Source: Physcomitrium patens
Lineage: Eukaryota; Streptophyta; Bryopsida; Funariales; Funariaceae
Direction of reading: 5' to 3'
DNA length: 64,000 bases
Assembly (NCBI RefSeq): GCF_000002425.4
Contig: NC_037254.1
Coordinates: 22,335,120-22,399,119 of the forward strand
Position 1 is the first letter of the stretch. Every line of letters begins with the position of its first letter. The notes under the pieces are model-generated. The model was not told the origin of the DNA and searched no databases. It saw nothing but the letters and a program-made list of their open reading frames with translations. Positions 10,934 through 22,800 of the stretch are shown piece after piece. A program made the translations under genes and the position numbers.

Positions 10934-11356
10934 ATGGAGAGCCAACAACCAGCGGATTCAACTCAAGAACCTGCATTTGCTGACTTACCGGATGAGACAT
11001 TGCGATTGTCACAACCTTCAAGACGACGCAACCGAGATGGAGACCCTCAAGAACGACATGTTCTTCCTCGAATAGATGGTGAGATACAACGCGTTTGGTA
11101 TCACGACCTTGGAAGAGATTCTCGATGTTTGGTGATATTATTGGAGATAGGAACGACTCCTGATGGTGTTTCAAATGTATTATTTGAAGGAAGTTATGAA
11201 GGCCTCAACAGTGATCAAATAACAGGGTGGTCTTCTCGCCCTGGAATGGGACACTATCGATGGCTAAGAGGACCCATCAACTATCTTCGAAGAGAACAAA
11301 GATCAGAGTATGTAGCAAATATAATTCACCGCATATTAGATTTTCTCAATATATAA
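10934..11356 (+). CDS. ORF3: conserved accessory protein of chromovirus, 140 aa
   Basis: An intact ATG-started ORF 95 bases after the pol stop and 41 bases before the 3' LTR. The N-terminal third is acidic/polar with QPADSTQEPAFADLPDE, then an Arg-rich SRRRNRDGD patch. The C-terminal two thirds look like a compact domain with VWYHDLGRDSRCLVILLEI, WSSRPGMGHYRWLRGPINYL and a final helix RREQRSEYVANIIHRILDF. I recognise no family. It is not an envelope: there is no signal peptide or membrane segment. Element 2 encodes the same protein with two differences by eye (IIHR versus TIRR). Decayed copies at 1-238, 17336-17625 and 50640-51085 show it belongs to the family. It stays open while pol here has five stops. 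RNA binding or a chromatin/VLP role is possible but unproven. Confidence 0.8.
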   Translation: MESQQPADSTQEPAFADLPDETLRLSQPSRRRNRDGDPQERHVLPRIDGEIQRVWYHDLGRDSRCLVILLEIGTTPDGVSNVLFEGSYEGLNSDQITGWSSRPGMGHYRWLRGPINYLRREQRSEYVANIIHRILDFLNI

Positions 11357-11383
11357 TCACCGCTCCTCGTGGAACTCGTCTCT

Positions 11384-11394
11384 AGAAGGGGGGG
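11384..11394 (+). other. Polypurine tract of Element 1
   Basis: AGAAGGGGGGG followed by 'taa' directly before the 3' LTR at 11398. This is the expected primer site for plus-strand DNA synthesis in an LTR element. Confidence 0.85.
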
Positions 11395-11397
11395 TAA

Positions 11398-11937
11398 TGT
11401 CACGGACATACATATAATTACCTATATGAATAGATAAAAGTATGTAAAAGTAGATAAAAGTAGGTTAATTGTGTAATATCTTCCAGGGAAGCTTCTTAGA
11501 AGCTTCATAGACGCTGCTTTGACTTTATAGGAGTCTATAGTTGACTTTTAGGTTAGAAACTTGGTCAACAAGTTAGCCATGTGCCACACATGTTGGAAGC
11601 TTAAAGAACAAGCTAACTACGTGGTCCATCCATAGAAAACTTGCCTTGCAAGCAAAGGCATGTGGCCTAGAAAGTCAACATATATTGGAGGTCTTATAGA
11701 ACATCGCCACGTGGCTTCTAGTTAGATAGTATATATAGAGGCAAGAGTGAAGCCCTCTTCACTCTTGTCAACTCCTTTCTTGCTTCTAGTCCAGGTTCAA
11801 GAGTCTTTAGTTTCTTGTCTTGCGGCAATAGCCATTCCAGTTTCCTTTTAATATACATACTTGTTTATATTTTGACTTATTATATCGAGATAGCCTTTTG
11901 GTGTATATTTTTCCTCATCGAGTCTTTGTCCTTGACA
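11398..11937 (+). repeat. Element 1 3' LTR
   Basis: 540 bp, TGTCACGG...CTTGACA, followed by the TTCAG duplication. U5 matches the 5' LTR of the same element. The middle differs at scattered sites: 'ttccagggaagc' versus 'ttctagagaaac', 'cttgcggcaatag' versus 'attttggcaatag', and 'ccattccag' versus 'ccattctag'. Confidence 0.95.
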
Positions 11938-11942
11938 TTCAG

Positions 11943-13135
11943 CTACCATGTGAAAAAAATATGTTTATATATTTAATATATAATATACTAACAACATGGT
12001 GAGAGCGATGATAATGGATTTTTGTTGATTATATGATATGGATAGATTACTATTTCAAAAAGAGGTTGTTTAAAAAGACATCTATTAGAATTTATATAAC
12101 TTTATTTTTTTTGATAGTGACTTTTGAAGTTGGTTTTTTTCATAGTAACTTTTATACTTTTAGAGTCACCTTTGTTAAACATTGGTGGTTCTTAAAGTCC
12201 TATTTTATTTCTTTTAATTGATGTTTAGAGCATATATTATGTAGAACTTATAAAAAAAAAATTAGAAAGGAATTTGGTACCCAAAAAAAAATTAAGGCAT
12301 CCACATGGATGAATGGAGATAGATGATAAAAATCTTCATTCTTTTGGACTAAAAATCATGTCAAATAGGCTTCAAGGATGTTGTCCAAGGCCTTATTAGG
12401 AATTATGATTATTCTTTCATAGCCATTTGAACTTTAGAGGCTAGAATTAATAATTTTAGATTTTTAGCTATAGTTTTGGTACAAATTTTGTGTGATTTGG
12501 AGTTTATATGAAAGAGATATGGGCGCTCAAAGTTAAGGTATTGATTTTGTATCTACTATCACTCTTTTGGACATACCGCATGCATACGTAAAGCAATAGA
12601 GGATTAGCGACTAAAGTTGGAGAGAAAATATTTTTGGCTATACTTTTGATATATTATTTGATAGATTCTAAGTTGAAATAAAGAAGATATTGGAAGTTGA
12701 AGTTAACACTTTAAATTTTAGGGTAGTAAATGACCTGATTTACTAATGGTTATATTTTGAGCTATATCTTGGGCAATTTGATAAGATTTTGGCTCAAAAT
12801 TTTCTAGATTGTATGTAATCATGTTAGTAAATTTTATGCACAAATTTTATGACATTTGAGTTTTGGATTTTTGAGATACGAGGAAAATAATTTTTAGGTG
12901 CTTATAGATTAGGATTTAGAGTACCTTCTAGGATTTCTAAGATGCCAAAAAATCGGTAATAAATTTATATTTTATTTTTTTTAGTAAATATTAAAAATTG
13001 AATCTATATTATATAGAAATTTGAAAAAAATATATGAATTTTCAAAGTTCAAGGTAAAAATATCCTTTGCGGGAAGAAAATATTTTGAAGTGTTTTATTA
13101 TAATTTGAACTTTTGTGCAAAATAAAGGAGTTTTT
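11943..13135. other. AT-rich stretch without recognisable gene
   Basis: Only short open frames such as 12033-12221, with no motif. 12300-12960 contains phrases such as 'agctatatcttgggcaatttgat' and 'tttgtgtgatttggagtttatat', the style of non-coding spacer in plant LTR elements. No terminal repeats or protein domains can be named. Confidence 0.4.
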
Positions 13136-13139
13136 CGAA

Positions 13140-13385
13140 GCTAAGACATCATATATAAGCCAAAGCTAAATTCTTTATAGCTAGATACCTAGTGTATTCC
13201 TAGATTGCAAATTATGCCATACAACAATGTAATCATGCCTTGCCTTTTAGAATATACAATCATCTCTAAAAATAAAGTGGATTGTCTTTAAACTTGAATT
13301 TAGAAGTATCATGAGACTTAGAAGTATTATTCTTGATATTCTGAAGAAAAGGATCAAAAGACATACACTAAGTAAAATGAAATCC
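13140..13385 (-). pseudogene. Decayed integrase N-terminal fragment
   Basis: On the minus strand this corresponds to about 9430-9640 of Element 1 (the RNase H-integrase linker and start of the zinc finger). Landmarks are 'cttgaatttagaagtatcatgagactt' and 'gatattctgaagaaaaggatc', which mirror the linker encoding NNSSKSHDPSKFEFKN. There is no open frame. It is the first of several shuffled pieces up to 17850. Confidence 0.75.
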
Positions 13386-13429
13386 ATATCAAAAGAAAAG
13401 TGACAATATAGAAATAAAGAAGTATGTAT

Positions 13430-13815
13430 ATTAAAAGGAAATTAGAGTGGCTATTGCCAAAAGACAAGGAAATTAGAGACTCTTGAATCTAAACTAAAAG
13501 CAAGAAAGGAATTGACAAGAGTGAAGAAGGCTTCACTTTTATTTCTATATATATTATCTACTTAGGATCTATATGGCAATATTCTATAGGACCTCCAAAA
13601 ACGTGTTGACTTTACATGACACATATCTTAACTTGTAAGACAAGTTTTCTATATGGATGCTAAATTGTTAGTTTGTTTTATAAATTAGTAATATATGTGG
13701 TACATAAATAGCTTGTTGACTAAGTTTCTAACCTATCAATTAACTACAAATACATATAAAGTCAAAATAATGTCTAAAAATCTTCTAAGATGCTTTGATA
13801 AGAAGTAAAGATACA
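13430..13815 (-). repeat. Decayed LTR fragment, minus orientation
   Basis: Reverse complement of the family LTR: 'ggctattgccaaaagacaag', 'aagcaagaaaggaattgacaagagtgaag', 'ggacctccaaaa', 'gtaagacaagttttctatatgg'. The start-site hairpin region and part of U3 are recognisable. No matching partner LTR with a shared target duplication was found. Confidence 0.75.
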
Positions 13816-13826
13816 AACATAATTGA

Positions 13827-14352
13827 AGCTCTTTCAATATCTACACCAAATGACATCCTTTTTCTTATAATAGAATAGTCTTTCAATATTAGAAAATCTA
13901 AAGTTTTCTTACTCAAGAAGTTTAATAGAAAGAAATTTAAGTTTTGAGGATTTATCAATCAAGTGCAACTTGTGATTGAACTTCAATTTCAAAGCTATCC
14001 AATGTTGAGATCATAAGTTAGATTTATTGATACACTTCTTTTAGCTTTAGCTTTATCATGGTTTTCATCTTTTTTTGAAGAATGTGATCTAATATTAGAT
14101 AATATAGAGACTTTTTTGGCAAAATTCTGAATTATGTATGGAAAATATGATGTAATTTATATTACAATCAATAAGATTTGTATCTTATGACAAGGCGATT
14201 AATTAGTGAGATCATACGCTTCACAATTTTGATAACTAGCAATTGATGTCAAGTGGGATGATGCTGCCCTTCTCAATCAATTTTTTTACAAATTATAATA
14301 TGAAGTAAAGAAATTAATACTCAACTTATCTGATCTTCAAACATTTAGATAA
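13827..14352 (+). pseudogene. Decayed gag fragment
   Basis: Plus-strand match to gag codons about 50-225 of Element 1: 'tttatcaatcaagtgcaact', 'gtgattgaacttcaatttca', 'ttatcatggttttcatcttt', 'gtcaagtgggatgatgctgcc', 'gaagtaaagaaattaatactc'. Many stops. It ends abruptly at 14352 against a minus-strand RT fragment, so a rearrangement joint lies there. Confidence 0.8.
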
Positions 14353-16745
14353 CTCCAGTAGTGTGGAATGCATACTTTTTTAACTTGGCATATAATCCTA
14401 CATCTCTAAGTTTTTATAATACACAATAAATATAAATTTCATACTTTTTTATATTCTTAGAATATATTAAGATATTTTTCAAATAATATATAAAAAAATC
14501 ATCAAGAAATTCACAAAAGACATCATTTATTAGATGTTGAAAAGCAATTGGTACATTTGTGAGTCCAAAAGGCATAATATTATATTCAAAATGTCCATAC
14601 CTAGTTTAAAATATAGTTTTTAATTCATTTCTTTTTTTAATGCATATCACATTATATGCTCTTCTTAGATCTATTTTAATATAGATCTTTGCTTGATTGT
14701 GTTGATTAAGAAGTCTTAAAATCAAAGATAGAAGATACCTATTCTTAATAGTGATCTTGTTGAATCTTTAATAGTCTTTATACATCTGCAAAGATCCATC
14801 TTTTTCTTTACAAATAAGATAGGAGTCCAAGCTTGAGATTTAAAATAGAATATGAAATTCTTAGCAAAATTTTAATCAATGTATTCCTTGACTACAACCA
14901 ACTCATTTCAGAATAGGCTATAGATTGGTTCAAATAGTGGTTGAGCTCATTTTTAAAGATCAATGGAACAATCATAAAGACAATATTCTAAAAAAATATC
15001 TGTATTCTTTTTTCTAAAAAAATCTTTAAAATCTTGATATTAGCTATGAATACTACTTGATGCCTTTCTACCATTAAAAATGAGCATAGCATATATAGCA
15101 CAAGATGACTCTTCTTTTGTGGTATGCATAAAAGTTGTCGTACTTATCAATAAAGATTTTGATGTATTAGACTTTTGTATTTTTACTTGACTAATAAGAT
15201 ATTGGATTAAAATATTAGAAATATTAAGGTTACAAGAAATCTAATCTATTTAATAATTATACTTTTTTAATCAAGTTAATCCTAAAATAATTAAATTAGA
15301 TAGAGATCTTATTATATTAAATATTACTTTACTATTATAATCTTTAATTGCTACATCTAAATGAATAGTCTCATATATAACATCTCCAAAAGATAGCAAA
15401 TGATCATCTATGACTTCTACATGTACAAATTTAGTTTTTTTTACTAATGATATTTCTTATTTTTTGACAAAATCTTTTTGTATAAAGTAGGCTGAGGCTC
15501 TTGAATCTAACAAAGCTAAGACTTTGTGATTTTTTGGTCCTAAATAAATTTCTATTGTAAAACAAGATGAAGGATCTAAAGACACAGTAAGACCTTTACT
15601 AAGAATTATACAAGATTTCAATTGCACAATTCTTATTTTAGCTAAAGAAACTTATTTTTTGATACCTCATCTTTTTTGGCAACCATGCTTCTTATTTTGT
15701 CATTACAATATCTTTTTGGACAATGTTGAGAAATTTACTTAGCTTCTCTATAATATAAGCATAAGACATCTTGATGTTGTTGAATCTTTTCCTACTCTAT
15801 AAAGAATTTAAAACATTCCATATCAATTTACATTGTTTCTAGTTTTCATGAATAAGTTTTTAAAAACTTAGGAATTATTGTCATTATTTGGCTTATTCCT
15901 CTCTAACAAAGTCTTTATTATTGACATCTTTTAAATAATTAATTATTACATATAATGGTTTAAGCAATAAATTATTTTAAAGATTCTACCTTTGGCATTG
16001 TCAATAATAAATCTTTGACATTATCCTTCAATCCATATCAAAATTAATTAATAAAGACTTTGTCATTCTAGTCCATGTTGCAAGTGAGGTTTTGGAATTT
16101 AGTAGTATATAAGGTAGTTGATTATGATCTTTGCCATAAATATAAGAGCTTGATCTCTGCTATTATCTCTCAACCATTTTTTTTGAATGTGGCCGTAAAT
16201 ACTTTTAGAAATGAATTCAAATCATAAAGAAGTTACAAATCATTTTTCATTAAAGAAGCAAATCAAAGAAGAGCACTTTTTGATAGAAGTGCACCTATGA
16301 ATTTGACTTGAGTAAATCCATCAAGGTATTGGAAGGAATGCAATCTTAAATAGATCTTGATTTGTTGCAAAAATCTTCAAAATTTTGATCTTATTCCATG
16401 AAACTTCACAAGCATACTAATCCTTGTCTCTGTTATACTTATAGAAATAAAACTCTTTGCATTTGGTTGTAAAGTTGATCTACTTGCTTCTTACAATCAT
16501 TCAACTTTTTGACACACTTTGAACTTCTTTTATATGTATAAGAATAATACTTCTATGATTTACGTTAAAAATACGTAATATTTTTTCTCGTAGAGTGTTA
16601 ACAAACTCATGAAATTTACAATAGTTGCAAATCTATTTTCACTTCCACTAAGAATATCATCCATAATTTTTTCTTCTAAAGACAAATCAAAGAAATTTAA
16701 AAAATTAAATCAGAAGAAGGTAATTCCCAACCTCTAATATCAAAT
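14353..16745 (-). pseudogene. Decayed gag-protease-RT block, minus strand
   Basis: Read from high to low coordinates it gives a gag leader, zinc knuckle region (about 15700), protease (DSRASAY-like, about 15485-15620) and reverse transcriptase up to the 'ttcacactactcaagtt' region at 14353. The order is colinear with Element 1. The gag start at 16500-16745 is a different sequence from that of Elements 1 and 2 but resembles 55200-55450, so it belongs to another subfamily. Transitions and stops throughout. Confidence 0.75.
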
Positions 16746-16804
16746 TAAAATTCTTTGTAATAAAAAATTCATTTGATATCCTATTACAAAGGATAACCAT
16801 AATT

Positions 16805-17255
16805 TAATATAGATGATAAGATATGGCTACTTCATCATAATGTCAAGACTACTCATCCTTGTCACAAATTGGACTATCATAGGCTTGGACCTTTTCTTAA
16901 TTATGAACAAGTCAATCTTATTGCTTATTAATTATATCTACTAGAGTCTATGAAGATTCATTGTGCATTCTATGTATCTCTTCTTGAGCTATATATGACA
17001 ATGAATATCTTGAGAAGACAAATGCCACCTCTTCTTATAAAAGTAGATAATAATCAAGAGTTTGAGGTAGAAGAATTCTTAAATTCAAATGGCACCAAAA
17101 TAAGTTAGAATATTTTATTCATTGATATGGATATGATATTAGTGAAAGCACATGAAAGCCAACAAAGAATCATGTAAATGCAACAAAAAGAGTTTTGATT
17201 TTTCATTGACAACATCAATCAAAATCAAGATAAAGAATAGCAATTCTTTGTTATA
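16805..17255 (+). pseudogene. Decayed integrase C-terminus and chromodomain
   Basis: Matches 10400-10840 of Element 1: 'gataagatatggctacttcatca', 'ggactatcataggcttgg', 'gtagataataatcaagagtttgaggtagaag'. The chromodomain core motif region (Tyr-Leu-x-x-Trp ... Trp-Glu-Pro) is traceable as 'gaatattttattcattgatatggatatgatattagtgaaagcacatgaa' but contains stops. Confidence 0.8.
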
Positions 17256-17335
17256 AAAGAAATAAGATACAAAAAAGTTAGCATTTTATCTTCTATCCTT
17301 ATTTGTAGCTTTTATGTATTTGTTACTCTAAAGAG

Positions 17336-17625
17336 ATAGAAAACCAACAATCAATGGATTCAACTCAAGAGCTTTTACTTGATGACTTACCAAATGAAAC
17401 ATTATAATTGTCACAACCTTCAAAACAATGTAATCAAGATGATGATCCTTAAGAATGACATGTCTTTCTTTGAATAAATGGTGAGATATAATATATTTGG
17501 TATCACAACCTTCAAAGAGACTCCTAATGTTTGGTGATTTTATTAGAAGTTAAAACAACTCTTAACAATGTTTCAAATATTTTATTTGAAGGAAGTTACA
17601 AAGTTTGGTAAGTCATCAAGTAAAA
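17336..17625 (+). pseudogene. Decayed ORF3
   Basis: Follows the chromodomain fragment at the same spacing as in Element 1. Landmarks: 'gaaaaccaacaatcaatgg', 'gacttaccaaatgaaacatta', 'ttggtatcacaacctt', 'ttatttgaaggaagttac'. The 3' third is replaced by unrelated sequence from about 17600. Confidence 0.8.
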
Positions 17626-17684
17626 GCTACATTTGATGTTTCATTTGAAACCAGATAGAAAGAACATTTGAAGGAAGTTACAAA

Positions 17685-17823
17685 GTCAACACGTTTTAGA
17701 GATCTTATAGGATATTATTACATAGTTCCTATTTAAGAGTATAAATGGAGACATGAGTGAAGCCTTCTTGACTATTGTCAATGCCTTTCTAGTCTTTAGT
17801 CTTGTTTCAAGACTTTTTAGTTT

Positions 17824-17850
<27 letters not shown>
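17685..17850 (+). repeat. LTR fragment ending in (TA)n
   Basis: Contains 'gatcttataggatattattacatag', 'gagacatgagtgaagccttcttgactattgtcaatgcctttc' and 'agtcttgtttcaag', i.e. the R part of the family LTR, then a (TA)n run at 17822-17848. U3 and U5 are missing. Confidence 0.7.
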
Positions 17851-17859
<9 letters not shown>

Positions 17860-19330
17860 GTACTTTTAAATATAGATGTATGATTCTAATATCACCTTTC
17901 AAAGTTGATGCTTAAATTTAGTATGGTTGCAAACCTCTTTCTATAAAATTGAGCACCATGGCCTGATCCTTGATTGTCCTTTAGTAAATCTAAGTATATT
18001 AGAATTCTAACTTCAAATGGCACCTTCTTCCAAAATTTGGGCCCTTGGACTATCTCAATTCCTTTGATTTTATCTTCCAAAGTCATACCTTTATTTGAAT
18101 GCTTGAATTTAGAGGCAATAGACACCCTTCTATAAAATTCAATACTTCTACCATAGTCCAACTTGAATATGATTGATTCTTAACTTTTTAGAAACTACTC
18201 TTTATGAACTCTTTAGCAAAATAATTCTTATTGCTTTACAACTTGTAAAGAATTAAGAAGAACCTTTTAAAATAGAATTATTAATTTGTGAAGGTAGAAT
18301 ACCACCTTTAACTAATTTAGAAGTTTTTGTTTTTATAAAAGAAATCCAAATTCTAAGATTTTTATGTAGAGAACTAAAACTAAAAATACCACTTTTATCT
18401 AAAATTTCAAAAATTTATTCTAAAAACTAAAAGAAATAAAATTCAAACTACCAACCACTTAAAAACCTAGGAAAAAATTAGTATGGCTTTGTCCATCAAC
18501 AAAGAGAAGAGAGGGAAAGAATGCAAAAGAGAAGGCTTCGCCATCCAATCTTTTTATATAAGTGTTTGAAGTCCTAAGAATAGTAGCCACATCTCTACCT
18601 TTGAGATTCTATAAAACTAATCAAGATCTATAATTCACAAGGCCTCCCAAATTTAATCCTGATTTTAGGATTAGAAGTCCTTATTACTATTTAATAAATA
18701 TATTTTTGGTAAAATTAATGCTACTATTATATTTAAAATATATTTTTACTCCAAGATTTCTTCTTTGCTTGTTCAAATCTATACAAAGATATAATATTTA
18801 TATAGTTTTAAAAAATTATGATTCAAAGTTAATTGAATATTTAAATTCCTAAAATTATTCATCAATTGGTATTACAATTTTATCAAAGAACTTACAGAAG
18901 TTTTACCACTAAATTAAATTTTAAATTTTCTAAAAGATCATGGACTTTAAGAAATTATAAATTTATTAATTTTTGGAAATTTTAGTAATATTACGAAGTT
19001 AAAAGAATGCTAAAAGTTAATATTCTTCTTTAAAAATATAAGCTTAAATCTATCCAATAATAAAAAAAAAAAGATAAAAAATAATTAATAAAAATAAATA
19101 AAATCTGTGAATTAAAAATTAGTACCAATGTAATCCTTCTTCTATAAGAAAGAATTTAATTTTAAGTTATCAGAACTTATATATTTTTTAGATTACTATA
19201 ATTATCAATTTTTGCTATTAATATTAATTTTTCTTCATTTAAAATCCTCTAAACTAAATTTTATTTAATAATTTTAATTTAGCAATCTTAATTCATTCTT
19301 TTGTTCTAAAACAACCTGTAAATCAATTTA
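17860..19330. other. Unassigned region with a minus-strand 89-codon ORF
   Basis: An open frame at 17892-18161 (minus) starts MDYGRSIEFYRRVSIASKF and matches nothing I recognise. Some 370 bases upstream on that strand a TATA-like 'cttatataaaaag' (about 18555) is followed by a pyrimidine-rich leader, so it could be the leader of another old retroelement rather than a gene. 18600-19330 is plain AT-rich sequence. Confidence 0.3.
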
Positions 19331-19339
19331 ATGATTCAC

Positions 19340-19720
19340 AAATAGTGACCGTTTTTCACCACCAAGAAGAAATTTGTGGTTAAAAATTGATAGGAAAAAT
19401 TTAAAATAGATATGAGTGATGACTATTTTTCAAAATCAAGAATTTTTTTTGATAAATAATGGATGGAAAATATTACAAATAGATATGGATGGTTACGATT
19501 TTTCATCATTAAAGAAAAATAAATAGTAAAAATGGATAAAAAAATTACAAGTGGATATAATTGATAATCAATTTTTTTATTAAATAAAAATTGGTCGTAT
19601 AAAATAAATAAATAAAATTAAAAATGAATAAAATTGAAGACCATTTTTTACCACTAAAGAAAAATTCGTTATAGAAAATAGATAGAAAATGATTAGAAAA
19701 TAGTTATTATTTGGATAACT
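19340..19720. repeat. CACTA-like subterminal tandem repeats
   Basis: Four to five imperfect copies of a unit of about 75-90 bases containing 'gaccgtttttcaccaccaa', 'gaagaaatttgtggt', 'taaaaattgataggaaaaat' and 'atagatatggatggt'. Repeats built on a 'gaccgtttttca' word plus 'taaaaat' are typical of En/Spm (CACTA) element ends. The terminal CACTA motif itself is not seen, so this is an inference. Confidence 0.45.
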
Positions 19721-19899
19721 AAGTGATAGAGCCTATTAAATTGCAATTTAAGATATTGATAATGTCCAATATAAAAATTTAATAGTAGAGATTACTACCA
19801 ATAAATTAAATATTATTTTAAAATGATAAATTTATGCAATATTAACCATGTTGTATGTGGTTTGTATAAGTGAAGTAGATACCATATTTTAGAGCTTGG

Positions 19900-22800
19900 A
19901 AGATGGGGACATGATAGAAACCATTAATGAAGTCTTTGAGGTTCTTAACCTTGACAATATTTTTTTCAAATGATGAAATCAACTTCAACTTTACATGGCT
20001 TTTAGATATTAAAAGAAAAAAAGATGAATATAAAATGGAGGTGGTTCAAAACTCTGAATTGAATCTTCTAATATTTATATTTGATGGTTATTATTACTTT
20101 AATTGTAAATTGGAAGAATATTTGATTCAATATTTACAGAGAGATATGACGTCTACCAAAATTAAAACTTTTATTAGATTAAATATTAATTTTATTTGTC
20201 AAAAACAAACTTTAATTGAATTATTTTATAAAACCATTATAAAAAAATGAAAAAATTTCAAAAATAGTTTTAAAATACTTAATTTGCTTAATAGTAAATA
20301 TCTATTATTTAATAAAAAAATATTCAAACTTTATTATTCTATATATTAATGAATGGATATCAATAATTTGAAATAAATATTGTAGAAGAAGGTATCATCT
20401 TATAGTTGCAATTTATTTTTTTAGATTATATAATTTGAAATGGATAATAGAAAGGAACTAATATGAAATTTTAAGAACTTACATTGCCAAAATTATTAAG
20501 ACTTGTACTAAGTGTGAGTTTAAAAAACCTAGATTTGAAAGAATAATTCATCTACAAGGTTAGCAACTTTGATAATATATCCAATAACATATAATTTCTC
20601 ATGTCTAAGAGGAAGAATTTATTAATAATCTAAAGGCCTAATATATGTTAATATTGAATTTAATCCATCAATATCAAAGAAAGATATCTTATGCTTTAAA
20701 AATTGTAGTCTTTCTGTGTTATTGAAAAAAAAAAAAAAATTGTGGCAAGGCTTTAGACTTAATCAACAATAATAATAAATTTAGATGAAGGTTTTTTTAA
20801 AAGACATGTAAGATATAAGTTACTTGTAAAAATTATATATCTAGAAGATGAAGGATAAGATATTGAAGTTTATACCAATACAAGCTATAGTAGCTATGAT
20901 CCTAGATCAAAAAAAGATTCTTATTTTTTACCTATTTATTAAAGTGCAATTGATGATTGTCTTGAAATATTGACCAATCTTAATAACATCAAATCTATCT
21001 TAAATTATTCTGGAAGATATAAAGATTTATTAAAACAAAAAGCTTAATTATATAAATAATAAATATTTTGTTTCTTTTTAGATTCAAAAGAAGCATCAAA
21101 CCTATTATATTATCTTTAAATAAAAGAAAGATGAAATAAAGACGACTATGAAGTAATAAGAAAAATAGTCCATAAATGAGTAGAAAATATTAAAAATTTT
21201 ATTAAACTTATAATCCAAAGAATCTAATTAAAAAAAATCGTCCATTTGTATTGGTGATACAAACAAAAGACATGCTTGAAAGAGTAAAAAGTATTATGCC
21301 AAACTTAGCATGGATTATGGACTCGATATTTAAAACCAATCAATAGAATATGCTATTGTATATTGAAATTTCTTGTAATACAATGGTATTAAAGATGCCA
21401 ATTATTTTGATGCTACGTAGTATTGACAAAGATAGTAATTAAAAACAAACTTCATTGTGTCTCATAATGTATATCATATTTCAAAATATAGATATTATTC
21501 CATCAAATATAATAATAATTGATAAAATTAATACAAAATATATAATTTTAATGAAAGCCATTTATGATGACTATTTTTATTAGAAAAATTTTAAAAAGCT
21601 ATAAAATTTAAATTAAGTGTCATATATTTTTGTATTGATTTTATAAAAAAAAAAAAGTATAAGAGGAATATTTGTTGCCTAATTTTTCTTAAAATAATTA
21701 TTTTAATTTATACAAGATAATATGCTCTATGTTAGAAGCCGACAATGAGAAAAAAAAATTGACATTGAATATAAAAGATTTAAGTTTACATTTGCTGAAA
21801 ACAAAAAGATAATTAAATACTTAGATAATGGATGGACAAGGCCCAATTGCCAATAGAAGCTGATGAGGCCGAAATGGGCTAGGTTATATTACCGCAGACA
21901 TGCTAATACAATTAATCTTATAGAACACATGTAGAAATATATGAAATATATCCTTTTAAATAGAAAGATAAATTGATGACTTAATAAACTCATCATTACA
22001 TCAGTAAGTAAGCCATATATAATACATTGTTTTGTAGGAATTACTTTGATGTAATAATGCAATGATGTCCATATATAAAGTGAATTAAAAAAGTATTCTT
22101 TAAGAGATACAGACAAAGAACAAATATCAAGGTTGCAAAGAACTAAATGATTGGTTGAACGTTATAAACAAAATTGATTATCAAATTTAAAAGTTCTTCA
22201 TGTATATCACATAGAATTTTCCTTTCAAAGCCAAAATATTCTAATAAAATGATATATTATCAATTCATCTCATAAATAGTATAAATATAATGATTATGGT
22301 TCTATATATAAACACATGTAGATTATGAGATGGATTGTTAATAAAAAAAATAGTTATATTTATTGGATTTATTATCAAGCTCATATAAAAATAGTAGCTT
22401 TTTTAATTGAAAAGAAGTTATTAATCATCATGGCCTAAGTAACACTTCATATGAAAGTCCAAGAAATGGAGGAGATAGTAGAATTCAGATTTCTAAGTAT
22501 GATATTTAATTTTGTAGGTTATTTGAAATAATTAGTTTGATGATACCAAACAAGACGTAGGCCTTAACTATAGAATAATATGATGCATTCAATAAAACAA
22601 AAAAATCAATCTTAATACTTTTAAGATATATAAAGAACTTATTACCAAGACCTCTACAAATTCCTATGCCAAGAGTAGGTGGTAGTATCACTTCTATACA
22701 AACTTATATTACAATTATCATACTTGGATTTGGAAGCTAAAAGGAGAAGAAAAAATTAGATAATGAAGAAGAATATGACAAAAAGAATCTAATAGTGCCA

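Larger units (their letters stand above)
5586..11937 (+). mobile_element. Element 1: full-length chromovirus LTR retrotransposon
   Basis: A 6352-bp element bounded by LTRs that start TG and end CA, flanked by a perfect 5-bp duplication TTCAG (5581-5585 and 11938-11942). Internal order is primer-binding site, gag, pol (protease, reverse transcriptase, RNase H, integrase, chromodomain), a separate ORF3, polypurine tract and 3' LTR. Gag has one nonsense codon and pol has five, all without frameshift, so it is now non-autonomous. Its 5' and 3' LTRs differ at a dozen or so positions, mostly in R and near the middle, which suggests a fairly old insertion or a later exchange (see findings). The pol architecture is that of the Tf1/Tcn1/sushi-like chromoviruses. 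Confidence 0.95.

Noticed and set aside
10926..11174. Minus-strand 82-codon ORF opposite ORF3 (also 34588-34836)
   Set aside because: It is the antisense shadow of the conserved ORF3; third positions vary as expected for the plus-strand protein.
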